Positions 7,395 through 16,549 of a stretch of DNA of 64,000 nucleotides are shown in pieces. How positions within the stretch are numbered: the stretch's first letter is position 1; each line of letters starts with the position of its first letter. Source of the stretch: Sphaerisporangium siamense (GTDB taxonomy: Bacteria > Actinomycetota > Actinomycetes > Streptosporangiales > Streptosporangiaceae); NCBI RefSeq assembly GCF_014205275.1, contig NZ_JACHND010000001.1:5828001-5892000 (forward strand). The letters run 5' to 3'. Made by a program: the position numbers and the translations under genes. Under the pieces are notes generated by a model, which worked only from the letters and a program-made list of their open reading frames with translations, was not told the DNA's origin and searched no databases.

Positions 7395-8744
7395 TCAGGC
7401 GGTCGCCCACAGAGCGGGAGTGTTCGGCGGCTCCCAGCCCTGGAGGGCGGTGTGCGGCTGCACGCAGCGGTAGCGCGCGCCGTTGTAGGTCACGATGTCA
7501 CCGGCCTTGTACGCCGTACCGGCCGCCCACGACCCACTGGGCGGGTCGGTGGGGCCGGAGGTGGGGCTGGGGCTGGGGCCGCTACCGGTGGTCTTCAGCG
7601 TCAGGCCGTAGACCGAGAGGATCTCGTTGACGGGCTGGAAGTAGGTCGTGCCGCCCGAGGAGCAGTTGCCCGACCCGCCGGAGGTCACGCCCTGCGCCTG
7701 GTTGCCGGAGATGAACGAACCACCGGAGTCACCGGGCTCGGCGCACACGTTGGTACGGGTGACCTCGTACACGGTGCCCTGGGAGTAGGTGACGCTGCTG
7801 TTGCGCTGCTGGACGCTGCCGCAGTGCCAGCCGGTGGTGGAGCCGGAGCGGCAGATCGAGGCGCCCTCGACCGCCACCGTCGAGCCGGCGACCTGCAGGT
7901 TGCCGCCGTTCTGGTTCACCCACGGCTGCGGGGTCCAGTTGCTGTTCGTCGCGATCCACGAGTAGTCGTTGGTCGGGAAGGACGAACCCTGGAAGGTGCC
8001 CTGGGCGACGCGGTTGGAGCCGGTGGTCGTGGCGCCGGTCGAGCCGCAGTGGCCGGCGCTGACGAAGCCGCCCTGGGTGCCGCGGGTGGCCGGGAAGCCG
8101 ATCGAGCAGCGGCTGCCGCTGCCGATGTAGTAGGCGTCGCCGCCGCGCAGGTCGTAGTACGTCTGCGGAGTCTCGTTCGACACCTCGACGCGCACGGCGC
8201 TCCGGTCGGCGCCACTGGCCGCGATGAAGGCCTCGGCGTCGGCGGGCTTGGAGGTCTGCACGACGACGCTGTTGGTCCGCACGTCGACGTACCACACCGG
8301 CGCCGACCTCGTGGCGGTCTTGGCGCTGGCCCTGTCGAGGGCGTCCTTGGCGGCGTTCAGGGAGGCCAGGCTGTGCCTGACCACCTTGGCCTGGACGCCG
8401 GCGCCGCTCACCTGCGACGTCGCCGAAGCGTCGCTGGTGGCGACCGTGAGGGTGGAGGAGGTCGGGCCACTCAGCCAGGAGCCCGCGAAGTCCTCGCCGA
8501 GCTGCTTGCGGATCTTGGCCTCGACGTTCGTCAGGCGGGACTCGTTGAGCAGGCGCGACTCGGCCTGTGCGGCGGTGAGTCCGAGGTCCCGCTGGAGAGC
8601 CTGGACCATACCCGGAGGGGGCTTGATTGAGGAGTTTGCGGACTGGCCCGAAATTTCGGGTTCTGCACCGGCCGGAGAGACCAGCAGGGCCAGCGCGCCG
8701 ACGGCGAGAGCGCATGCGGCGGTGACCGCGCGGCTTCGGAGCAT
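7395..8744 (-). CDS. Secreted S1 (alpha-lytic/streptogrisin-type) protease with chitin-binding-like C-terminus
   Basis: A 449-residue preproprotease. Residues 1-27 are a signal peptide. About 40-195 is the alpha-lytic-type pro-region that assists folding. The mature chymotrypsin-fold domain starts near 198 (YYDLRGGDAYY). The catalytic triad is His232 (SAGHCG), Asp260 (NDYSW) and Ser340 (GDSGGS), with paired cysteines around them. A Ser/Pro/Thr-rich linker (388-403) joins a CBM5/12-like module (AYKAGDIVTYNGARYRCVQ, about 410-445). Extracellular protein degradation on chitin-like surfaces is likely. An AGGAGT-type site precedes the ATG. Confidence 0.93.
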   Translation of the reverse strand: MLRSRAVTAACALAVGALALLVSPAGAEPEISGQSANSSIKPPPGMVQALQRDLGLTAAQAESRLLNESRLTNVEAKIRKQLGEDFAGSWLSGPTSSTLTVATSDASATSQVSGAGVQAKVVRHSLASLNAAKDALDRASAKTATRSAPVWYVDVRTNSVVVQTSKPADAEAFIAASGADRSAVRVEVSNETPQTYYDLRGGDAYYIGSGSRCSIGFPATRGTQGGFVSAGHCGSTGATTTGSNRVAQGTFQGSSFPTNDYSWIATNSNWTPQPWVNQNGGNLQVAGSTVAVEGASICRSGSTTGWHCGSVQQRNSSVTYSQGTVYEVTRTNVCAEPGDSGGSFISGNQAQGVTSGGSGNCSSGGTTYFQPVNEILSVYGLTLKTTGSGPSPSPTSGPTDPPSGSWAAGTAYKAGDIVTYNGARYRCVQPHTALQGWEPPNTPALWATA

Positions 8745-8833
8745 GGGTACTCCTAGAAGGTTGGGGGATGCGCCGCCACCGTAGCCCGCTGACCCGTTGC
8801 AAGCGGAACTATCGTTTCGGTCCTATCGCGACA

Positions 8834-9238
8834 TTATGGAACCGTCCCAAAATGGGGACTTCGGACTAGCCGTTCCGCGTAGGCCCGGCCGACGCGCCAG
8901 GGGCGCGCGCTGTAGTCGCGGTCTTCGCGTTCGCACCGCTGGGGGAACGCTTCTGCGGAGCAGCTGAAGAATTCCCCATCGCCGCTCCGGATGATCCAGT
9001 CGCCTACGCCGGCCGGCTGCGAACCCTCAAGCCTCGTAGAAGCCAGGGTTTCGGCTGTGGATGGCGCCGCCCGGCGTAGGGCCGGATTGGCTCCCGTAGC
9101 GGCCCCACCGCGCTGAGCCGGCCAGACGCCGTTCCAGGTGCCGGACCGGATCAGGATTCTGTCCGGCCAGCGCCCCGGCGCGGCCCGCCCGGTCAGCGGC
9201 AGGTTCGTTGGATTTTCCGCGACTACTACTGGGACCCC
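8834..9238 (-). pseudogene. Start-less open frame, probable gene relic
   Basis: On the reverse strand a frame stays open for 134 codons between TAG and TAA but contains no ATG, GTG or TTG near its beginning. Its second half reads like protein: VGDWIIRSGDGEFFSCSAEA followed by a charged, aromatic-rich tail. The GDWII..GEF pattern recalls small phage- and actinomycete-borne proteins with a GDWIV..GE.YPC motif. The first half is less convincing and codon use is mixed. It could be a 5'-truncated gene. The rest of the 8745-9310 gap shows only the protease and TetR flanks. Confidence 0.35.
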
Positions 9239-9310
9239 CTACAGGGGGGAGAGGCGAAGATCTTTGAGTTCGTCGAAAACCGACACGACCTGCGCTGCCT
9301 GGGCGGGTGA

Positions 9311-9919
9311 TCAGGAGGCCGAATCGCGGGGGCGCAGGCCGCTGAGGGCGGTGGTGACGACGCTGTCGGCGTAGTCGGTGGTGAGAGGGGCGCTGCGCTG
9401 CAGCCAGCGGTTGAGCACCGGGCCCCACACCATGTCCACGGCCACGTCGAGGTCGAGGTCCCCGGCGAGCTGGCCGGCCTGCTGCGCGCTGCGCAGCCGC
9501 TGCTTCTTGACCTCCTTCATCGGGCCGTCCAGCCGTTCGGCGTAGGCGGCGGCCAGGACGGAGTCCTGCGCGATCGCCGTGTTGAGCGCCCGCATCGGCT
9601 CGTCGTAGCGCGGGTCGTTCAGTTCCTCGACCGTCGCGCGCAGGACCGTCTTCAGATCCGCTTCCAGATCGCCGGTGTCGGGCAGCGCCGCGGGCTCTCC
9701 GTCCTCACCCTCGTTGAGCATGAGGAACGCCTCGAAGAGCACCGTGCCCTTCGACGGCCACCAGCGGTAGATCGTCTGCTTGCCGACGCCGGCGCGCGCG
9801 GCGATCCCCTCGATGCTGAGCTTGGCGTAGCCGACCTCGTTCACCAGCTCAAGGGCCGCGGTGAGGATGGCCCGCCGGGAGGACTCGCTGCGCCGGGAGG
9901 CATTGTGGTGCGTCACCAT
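9311..9919 (-). CDS. TetR-family transcriptional regulator
   Basis: A 202-residue repressor. The N-terminal HTH spans about residues 15-60 (LSIEGIAARAGVGKQTIYRW). The C-terminal part is a ligand-binding TetR_C helical domain ending in WGPVLNRWLQRSAPL. It is divergent from an SDR gene, and two AGACG/CGTCT symmetric sites lie in the gap of about 130 bases. The likely role is ligand-relieved repression of the SDR and itself. Confidence 0.88.
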   Translation of the reverse strand: MVTHHNASRRSESSRRAILTAALELVNEVGYAKLSIEGIAARAGVGKQTIYRWWPSKGTVLFEAFLMLNEGEDGEPAALPDTGDLEADLKTVLRATVEELNDPRYDEPMRALNTAIAQDSVLAAAYAERLDGPMKEVKKQRLRSAQQAGQLAGDLDLDVAVDMVWGPVLNRWLQRSAPLTTDYADSVVTTALSGLRPRDSAS

Positions 9920-9930
9920 GGCGTCATTCT

Positions 9931-10001
9931 AGACGAACCGGACCGTCTTGACTTGCGCGCGGAGAGGGATTACCGTCATCGCATGGCAAGACGAACCGTC
10001 T
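9931..10001. promoter_or_regulatory. Paired TetR operators between TetR and SDR genes
   Basis: Two related inverted repeats: AGACGAACC-GGACCGTCT (9931-9948) and AGACG-AAC-CGTCT (9989-10001). Both use AGACG/CGTCT half-sites and sit between divergent starts, the usual place for a TetR operator. Confidence 0.6.
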
Positions 10002-10053
10002 CGGTCCGTCTCTGCTCTTATGAATGTCCGATGCCGACGAACGGAGTTCTCTC

Positions 10054-10911
10054 GTGCGTACTTCCTCCGCTTCCTTCCGCACCTGGTTCATCACCGGCGC
10101 CAGCCGCGGCCTCGGACGTGCTTTCGCCCAAGCGGCGCTGGAGCGGGGCGACCGGGTGGTCGCCGCCGCCCGCAGTGTCACCCCGGCCGATTTCGATGAG
10201 CGGCACGCCGACCGGCTGCTCGCACTGCCGTTGGACGTGACCGATCGTGCGGCGGTGTTCGCCGCGGTCGCCCGCGCCGCCGAGCATTTCGGAGAGATGG
10301 ACATCGTGGTCAACAACGCCGGGACCATGTCGTCCGGCATGGTCGAGGAGTTCACCGAGGCCGAGGCCCGCGCCCAGTTCGAGGTCAACTTCTTCGGCGC
10401 CTTGTGGGTCTCCCAGGCCGTCCTGCCCCATCTGCGCGCCCGCGGTGCCGGGCATATCGTGCAGATCTCCAGCATCGCGGCCCTGGGCGGCTTCCCGTCC
10501 ACCGGGATGTACAGCGCGAGCAAGTTCGCGCTGGAGGGCATGAGCGAGGCGCTGGCCATGGAGGCGGCGACCTTCGGCGTCAAGCTCAGCATCGTCCAGC
10601 CCGGCGGCTACTGGACGGACCTCTACTCCCATATCTCCGCCACCGAGCCCATGGAGCCTTACGCACCGCTGCGCGTCGAACTGGAGAAGCAGTGGGCGGA
10701 GGGCTCCGTCGACAGTGAACCCCGCCTGGCCGCCGAAGCTCTCCTCAAGCTCGTCGACAGCGACGACCCGCCACTGCGCCTCCTGCTCGGCAGCATGGTC
10801 TACGACCTGGCCGCCGACATCTCCCGCCGACGCCTGGACACCTGGGCGGCCTGGGAAGAGGTCAGCCGCGCCGCCGAACACGCCGTTCCCGCTCCCGGCT
10901 CTCCGGCGTGA
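10054..10911 (+). CDS. Short-chain dehydrogenase/reductase
   Basis: A 285-residue classical SDR. The cofactor motif TGASRGLG is at 14-21 and NNAG at 87-90. The catalytic residues are Ser140, Tyr153 and Lys157 (MYSASKFALEG). The GTG at 10054 was chosen because GGAG lies seven bases upstream; an ATG 30 bases earlier has no ribosome site. It is probably an NADP(H)-dependent oxidoreductase induced through the divergent TetR. The substrate is unknown. Confidence 0.87.
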   Translation: MRTSSASFRTWFITGASRGLGRAFAQAALERGDRVVAAARSVTPADFDERHADRLLALPLDVTDRAAVFAAVARAAEHFGEMDIVVNNAGTMSSGMVEEFTEAEARAQFEVNFFGALWVSQAVLPHLRARGAGHIVQISSIAALGGFPSTGMYSASKFALEGMSEALAMEAATFGVKLSIVQPGGYWTDLYSHISATEPMEPYAPLRVELEKQWAEGSVDSEPRLAAEALLKLVDSDDPPLRLLLGSMVYDLAADISRRRLDTWAAWEEVSRAAEHAVPAPGSPA

Positions 10912-10941
10912 GCCACGGGCGGCCTGGCCGAGAGAACAGGA

Positions 10942-11235
10942 TCAGCGGCGCAGGGTGGTCTCCCGCTCGACACGTGACAGCTTCTCGGGGTTGCGCACGG
11001 CGTACAGGCCGGTGATGAGGCCGGCGTCGATGCGCACCGCGATGACGGTGTCGATCTCGCCGTCGAGCCGGAGGATCAGTGCGGGATAGCCATTGACCTG
11101 TGCGGGCTGCAGCAATGCCGCGGCGCCGAACCTGCGCAGGCCAACGGCCAGGGGCGCCACTCGGCCGGCTCCCACGATGGGCGCCGGCGCGGCCTCCTTG
11201 ATTCCGCCGCCGTCACCGAGGGCCCACATGGCCAA
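10942..11235 (-). pseudogene. C-terminal fragment of an ECF41/SigJ-type sigma factor
   Basis: About 97 codons match only the SnoaL-like C-terminal domain of ECF41 sigma factors: GDGGGIKEAAPAPIVGAG early and VRNPEKLSRVERE at the end, the DGGGK and NPxKL landmarks of that domain. Regions 2 and 4 are absent, and no start fits. An intact ECF41 gene lies at 17391-18314, so this is a decayed paralogue or recombination remnant. Confidence 0.75.
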
Positions 11236-11338
11236 CTGACCGGCAGGCCGATCCCGGCCCGGCCCAGGATCACCCGATCTGGGCCGGGGCCCGCGCATAC
11301 GGCGCCGTCCGGTGCGTCGGCGTGTGTCTGGCCGGAAG

Positions 11339-11848
11339 TCAGGCGGACTCTTCGCCCGGCTCCTTGGCGAGGGACACGCCACGCAGGCTGAGCAGCACCA
11401 GGGCGGCGCATCCGCAGGTGAGGGCGATGTCGGCGACGTTGCCCACGAACACGCCGTAGTCGATGAAGTCCACGACGTGCCCGCGGGCGAAGCCGGGCTC
11501 GCGGAAGAGCCGGTCGCCCAGGTGGGACACCGCGCCGCCGAGGAGCAGGCCCAGCACCAGCGCCCAGCCGCGTGAGGCCAGCCGGCGTGCGGTGTAGAGG
11601 ATGCCGACCACCGCGCCCGCCGCCGCAAGGGCGAACACCCATGTCGTGCCGGTGCCTATGGAGAACGCGGCACCGGGGTTGTACAGCAGCCGGAAATGGA
11701 TCAGAGGGGGGATCACGGCGACGCGTTCACCGTCGGACAACGCGGAGACCGCCCAGAACTTGGTGAACTGGTCCAGGAGCACGACCACCGCGGTCAGCAT
11801 GAGCATCATGCCGTACAGCCGGCTCGAACCCCGCTCCGATCGCATCAT
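11339..11848 (-). CDS. lspA: Lipoprotein signal peptidase (signal peptidase II)
   Basis: A 169-residue integral membrane aspartyl protease that cleaves prolipoprotein signal peptides. The landmarks are DQFTK (26-30), NPGAAF (57-62), Asp112 in GDRLFR and Asp140 in GNVADIAL, the two catalytic aspartates. Four hydrophobic segments are visible. The usual GN.xDR is replaced by SHLGDR (Asn lost), a mild departure. It stands alone among relics, so it may be an accessory copy rather than the housekeeping one. Confidence 0.88.
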   Translation of the reverse strand: MMRSERGSSRLYGMMLMLTAVVVLLDQFTKFWAVSALSDGERVAVIPPLIHFRLLYNPGAAFSIGTGTTWVFALAAAGAVVGILYTARRLASRGWALVLGLLLGGAVSHLGDRLFREPGFARGHVVDFIDYGVFVGNVADIALTCGCAALVLLSLRGVSLAKEPGEESA

Positions 11849-11958
11849 TCATGGCCTCCGTGCCGCAGTAATGTCCGAACGAAAATTTGCCTGAGACTAC
11901 CGGGCGCCCTGTGAGGCATCCGTCAGTACCAGAGGCCGCGGCCGGAGTTGGGGCTTGG

Positions 11959-12467
11959 CTAGGCGCCCATATGAAGGTAGGGCACCCAGACGGAGGGGGA
12001 GTGCGGGTAGCGCGCGCGGAGGACCGGCCCGGGTCGTCGTCGCACACCTCGGCCAAGGCGCGTTCCGCGAGCTCGACCGCCTCGGGGATCGCCGTGCGCT
12101 CCCCGGCGAACAGCCGGAGCCGGGTCAGTCCGTACGCGAGCGCCGCGATCGTCTCCGGGGGACCGTCCTGCCGCCGATCGGCCGCCTGCAGCCGTCGCAG
12201 CGCCGACTCGTCCCGCACCGCGTCATATTCGTGGCGGGACGCCGGCAGGAGGTTCGCGACACGGTCGACACGGAAACGGTGCTCGCCCGGCGTGAGGGCG
12301 ACGCCCCTGCGTCCGACGCGGAGGCAGGGGAAAGGAGCCCTCGTCGTTCAGGTAGAGGGGGAAGAGCAACGTCATGGCGTCCGACTGGTCCGCCGGGTTT
12401 CCGGTGGCGTTGTGCCGGGCGAGATGGAGATCACCGAGAACGAGCAGCGCACTCGGATGCGGTCAGG
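11959..12467 (-). pseudogene. Frameshifted gene of unknown family
   Basis: Three successive reverse-strand frames join into one protein-like text. Frame one is ALLVLGDLHLARHN ... LLFPLYLNDEGSFPLP. After a shift near 12330 comes LRVGRRGVALTPGEHRFRV ... PPETIAALAYGLTRLRLFAG ... ERALAEVCDDDPG. After a second shift near 12010 comes RYPHSPSVWVPYLHMGA, then TAG. The second shift falls in a GCGCGCGC tract, where one extra GC explains it. The 5' end is also cut by a stop. I do not recognise the family. Confidence 0.65.
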
Positions 12468-12503
12468 CCCCGCGATCTGCCGGGGGCGCGGGTCGGCAGT
12501 GTC

Positions 12504-13406
12504 TTACGCCACGAGGGCCGCTCCGCCGCGCGCGTGCTCGACGGCCGCCTCGTTGAACGCCCGGATTGCCGCGGTCTCCGCCGCCTTCACCCAGGCCAGG
12601 CCGAGCATGGAGGGAGGCAACCCCACGACGGGGACGAAAGTGATGTCCGGGCGCCTGTGGTGAAGCGCCGTGGGGGTGCAGAAGAGCATGCCGCCCCGGT
12701 TGAGCGCCACCTGGGTCAGTCCCTCTTGGGAGGTGGCCACCGTGCCGCCGCGGGGGACGGGGCGGCCGGACGGAGTGACGGACGGTGCGACGTACTCCCG
12801 CCACGCGCGCGGAGCGGGGTCGTCCAGGCCGATCAGGGACACGCCGGCCAGTTCCTCCGCGCTGATGCTCGAACGCGTGGCCAGCGGGTGGCGCGAGGAG
12901 ACACCGAGCCGGTACGAGACCCGGTTCAGCGCTTCACCCGTCGCCAGATCGGACTCCTCCACCGGTAGCAGCGTGAACGTGATGTCCACCTGCCCGGCCC
13001 GCAACTTGCCGAAGGGGTCGGAGAGCGGGATCTCCACGAGCTCCGTCTCGCACCCCGGGTACCGGCGCTCGAAGGCGCGGACGCTGCCGGTGACGACGTC
13101 CGTGGGCGTGGCCAGGAAGCCGAGCCTGATCACGCCTGTCACCTCGCGGGCGGCGGCCTTGGCCCGGCGGATCGCGTTCGCGAGACCGTCGTAGGAGGGG
13201 CGCAGGTCGGCCAGGAATCGTTCGCCCAACGGCGTGAGGCTCACGTGCCTGCTGGTCCGGTGGAAGAGCCGGCCGCCGACCCTGGTCTCCAGCGAACGCA
13301 TGAGCTGGCTCACCCGGCCGGGTGAGAGGTAGAGGCGCTCGGCCGTGCGGGCGAAGTGCAGTTCCTCGCTGAGCACGACGAAGCACTCCAGTTCCCTGAA
13401 CTCCAT
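12504..13406 (-). CDS. LysR-family transcriptional regulator
   Basis: A 300-residue LysR regulator. The N-terminal HTH spans residues 1-60 (FVVLSEELHFARTAERLYLS and LMRSLETRVGGRLFHRTSR). A periplasmic-binding-type effector domain spans about 90-295. The ATG at 13406 gives the standard MEFRELECF start. It is divergent from an MFS exporter over a 91-base gap holding a LysR-type symmetric site, so it probably activates or represses that exporter in response to a ligand. Confidence 0.9.
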   Translation of the reverse strand: MEFRELECFVVLSEELHFARTAERLYLSPGRVSQLMRSLETRVGGRLFHRTSRHVSLTPLGERFLADLRPSYDGLANAIRRAKAAAREVTGVIRLGFLATPTDVVTGSVRAFERRYPGCETELVEIPLSDPFGKLRAGQVDITFTLLPVEESDLATGEALNRVSYRLGVSSRHPLATRSSISAEELAGVSLIGLDDPAPRAWREYVAPSVTPSGRPVPRGGTVATSQEGLTQVALNRGGMLFCTPTALHHRRPDITFVPVVGLPPSMLGLAWVKAAETAAIRAFNEAAVEHARGGAALVA

Positions 13407-13440
13407 CGCCGCCTCCAGGTGATCGCTTAATCCTCCTAAA

Positions 13441-13458
13441 CCAAGCCTTCGAGCTTGG
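13441..13458. promoter_or_regulatory. LysR-type binding site
   Basis: CCAAGC and GCTTGG flank a 6-base spacer in the short gap between the divergent LysR and MFS genes, 35 bases from the LysR start and 40 from the MFS start. Position and dyad symmetry suit a LysR recognition box. Confidence 0.55.
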
Positions 13459-13497
13459 CGATTGTTCCCGCCCGTGGTCCGCAGAAGGCTGACGGGC

Positions 13498-14703
13498 ATG
13501 ACCATGACGGACGTTTCCCCCGTTACCCGGGCACGCTGGCTCGCCGTGTTCTCGGTCTCGGTGGGCACCTTCACCATCGTGACCAGCGAGATGCTGCCCG
13601 TCGGCCTGCTGACCTCGATCGCCGCCACCCTCGGCGTCTCCGACGGGACCGCCGGGCTGATGATGTCGGCGCCCGGGCTGGTCGCCGCCGCCTCCGCGCC
13701 CGTGCTGGCGTTCACCACCCGGCGGCTCGACCGGCGGGTCACGCTGATGGGGTTGATGGCGCTGCTGGCGGTGGCGGATCTGATGGGCGCGTTCGCGCCG
13801 AACTACCCTGTCATGCTCGCCGCCCGCGTGCTGACCGGGGTGAGCATCGGCGGGTTCTGGGCCTTCGCCGCCGGGCTCGGCGTGCGCCTGGTTCCCGAAG
13901 GGGCCGTCGGGCGGGCCACGTCGATCATCCTGGCCGGGGTGTCGGTGGCGTCGGTCCTGGGCGTGCCCGTGGGAGCGTTCATCTCGTCGTTCGCGGGGTG
14001 GCGGACCGCGTTCGTCGCCATGGGCGTGCTGGCCTTGGCCCTGGTCGGGCTGCTGGCCACCGCCCTGCCGCCCCTGCCCGGCGAACCTCGGGCCCGCGTG
14101 CCCGAGCCGTCGCCCCGGGCGACGCCCGTCCGCGGGCCGGCGTGGCTCTCCGGCCCGCTCAAGGTCGTCCTCGTCCTGACCGTCCTGATCGTGTCCGGCC
14201 ACTTCGCGGCCTACACCTACGTCCGGCCGTTCCTGGAGCAGATCTCGCAGGCGGGTCCGGCGTTCGTCAGCGCCGCCCTGCTGCTGTACGGCGCGGCGGG
14301 CGTGGCCGGCAACTTCGCGGCGGGCGCGTGGGCGGCCAGGAACCCCAGGCCGGTCCTGGTCGTGCTGGCCGTGCTGATGGCGCTCGCCACGGCGGCGCTG
14401 CCCCTGATCGGCCTGCCCTTGGTCGTGCTGGTGGTGTGGGGCCTGGGCTACGGCGGGGTGGGGGTGACGTTGCAACTGTGGATCATGCGGTCGGGCGGCG
14501 GGGAGATGGGTACGGCGCTGTTCGTCGGCGCCTTCAACGTCTCCATCGCGCTCGGCTCGTTCGCCGGCGGCCGCGTCGTGGACGGCGCGTCGCTCTCCGC
14601 GGTGATGTGGGCGGGCGCCGTGCTCGCCGCGGTCGGCGCGGCCGTCGCCGCCTTCTCGGGCCGCACCTTCGGGAACGGCCGAAGGGGCCGCGCTCGCCGT
14701 TGA
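13498..14703 (+). CDS. MFS drug/metabolite exporter
   Basis: A 401-residue, twelve-helix major facilitator of the DHA1-like (sugar/drug efflux) type. TSEMLPVGLLTSIAATLGVS opens helix 1 and the first loop. ARVLTGVSIGGFWAFAAGLG covers the helix 4 region and GVPVGAFISSFAGWRTAF the helix 5 antiporter motif. The start ATG at 13498 follows a short leader after the LysR box. It is located in the inner membrane; the substrate is unknown. Confidence 0.87.
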   Translation: MTMTDVSPVTRARWLAVFSVSVGTFTIVTSEMLPVGLLTSIAATLGVSDGTAGLMMSAPGLVAAASAPVLAFTTRRLDRRVTLMGLMALLAVADLMGAFAPNYPVMLAARVLTGVSIGGFWAFAAGLGVRLVPEGAVGRATSIILAGVSVASVLGVPVGAFISSFAGWRTAFVAMGVLALALVGLLATALPPLPGEPRARVPEPSPRATPVRGPAWLSGPLKVVLVLTVLIVSGHFAAYTYVRPFLEQISQAGPAFVSAALLLYGAAGVAGNFAAGAWAARNPRPVLVVLAVLMALATAALPLIGLPLVVLVVWGLGYGGVGVTLQLWIMRSGGGEMGTALFVGAFNVSIALGSFAGGRVVDGASLSAVMWAGAVLAAVGAAVAAFSGRTFGNGRRGRARR

Positions 14704-14720
14704 CGCACGGCATTGCATTC

Positions 14721-14736
14721 TCATTATCGATAATGA
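14721..14736. promoter_or_regulatory. 16-bp perfect AT-rich palindrome before an ABC operon
   Basis: TCATTATC followed by GATAATGA with no spacer, ending 12 bases before the GTG of the HTH gene. In DNA this GC-rich, a 16-base AT palindrome is exceptional. The first product is itself an ArsR-like HTH protein, so autoregulation is the simple model. The sequence also resembles Fur/Zur-type boxes, so a metal regulator is an alternative. Confidence 0.65.
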
Positions 14737-14748
14737 TAACGTCCGAAG

Positions 14749-15291
14749 GTGGGCATTTCGACTGAGCGGTGGGCCGAGCTGGCGCTTCATCCCGTGCGCA
14801 TCCGGATCCTGGCCGCCGTGGCCGGGGATCGCCGCACGGCGTCCGAGCTGGCCGGCCTGCTGCCCGACGTGCCGCAAGCCACCCTCTACCGGCACATCGC
14901 CACGCTGGCCAAGGCCGGAATGCTGGAGGTGGTGGAGGAGCGGAAGGTCGGCGGCGCGACGGAACGGGTCCACGCCTTGCCCAAGGAGGGCCTGACGCCG
15001 TCCGCCGAGGCGCTGGCCTCGGCGTCGCCGGAGGAGCACGCGCGGTACTTCACCGCGTTCGTCTCCACCCTCCTGTCGGAGTTCTCGCGCTACCTGACCA
15101 AGGAGCACATCGACCTGGTGGCCGACGGCGTCGGCTACCACCAACTGGTGCTGCACCTGGACGAGGAGGAGCTCGCGCGCTTCGCGCAGGGCTTCGCCGA
15201 ACTCGTGCGGCCCCTGCTCGCGAACGAACCGGGAGGGAACCGGACGCCTCGACTGCTGGCGACGATCCTCCTCCCGTTGACGAAAGGCTGA
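14749..15291 (+). CDS. ArsR-like helix-turn-helix regulator
   Basis: A 180-residue regulator with a winged helix at residues 8-70 (HPVRIRILAAVAGDRRTASE and PQATLYRHIATLAKAGML) and a helical C-terminal half (EEHARYFTAFVSTLL). It has no ArsR metal cysteines. It is the first gene of an operon with a small protein and an ABC exporter, so it probably represses that operon through the adjacent palindrome. Confidence 0.82.
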   Translation: MGISTERWAELALHPVRIRILAAVAGDRRTASELAGLLPDVPQATLYRHIATLAKAGMLEVVEERKVGGATERVHALPKEGLTPSAEALASASPEEHARYFTAFVSTLLSEFSRYLTKEHIDLVADGVGYHQLVLHLDEEELARFAQGFAELVRPLLANEPGGNRTPRLLATILLPLTKG

Positions 15292-15296
15292 GACCC

Positions 15297-15655
15297 ATGG
15301 CCACGGTCATGATCGCAGACGGTTCGATCACCATCGAGTTCGGCCCGTGGGAGCGGATCTTCACGGGCCGGTCCCGGCACACCATTCCCCTGCGTGCGGT
15401 ACGACGGGCGGCCGTCGCCGACCGGCCGCTGCGCGTCGCACGCGGCGCGCGACGGGGACTCGCCGTGTCCGGGCACACCAAGATCGGCGTTTGGGGTCTG
15501 TTCGGCGGCCCTCGTCAGCTGGTCGCGGCCGGCCGTCACCGGCCCGGTGTGCACCTCATCCTGGATCGCGCGAGATCCGGCGGCGAGTTCGACGAGGTCG
15601 TCGTGTCGGTCCCCGACGCCGCCCGGCTCGTCGAGACCATCAGGCGCGTGGCCGC

Positions 15656-15659
<4 letters not shown>
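15297..15659 (+). CDS. Small beta-rich protein encoded with an ABC exporter
   Basis: A 120-residue cytosolic protein beginning MATVMIADGSITIEF. The pattern of alternating hydrophobic strands and the phrase GHTKIGVWGLFGG suggest a small beta-barrel or PH-like fold, as in actinobacterial proteins that accompany ABC-2 operons. The stop overlaps the GTG of the ATPase gene, so it is co-translated with the exporter. Function unknown. Confidence 0.75.

Positions 15660-16545
<886 letters not shown>

Positions 16546-16549
<4 letters not shown>

Noticed and set aside
7356-8630. Long forward open frame antisense to the secreted protease
   Set aside because: It is a GC-rich shadow of the protease; its translation is low-complexity Gly/Ala/Arg/Val with no domain, while the reverse strand has a complete catalytic triad and signal peptide.
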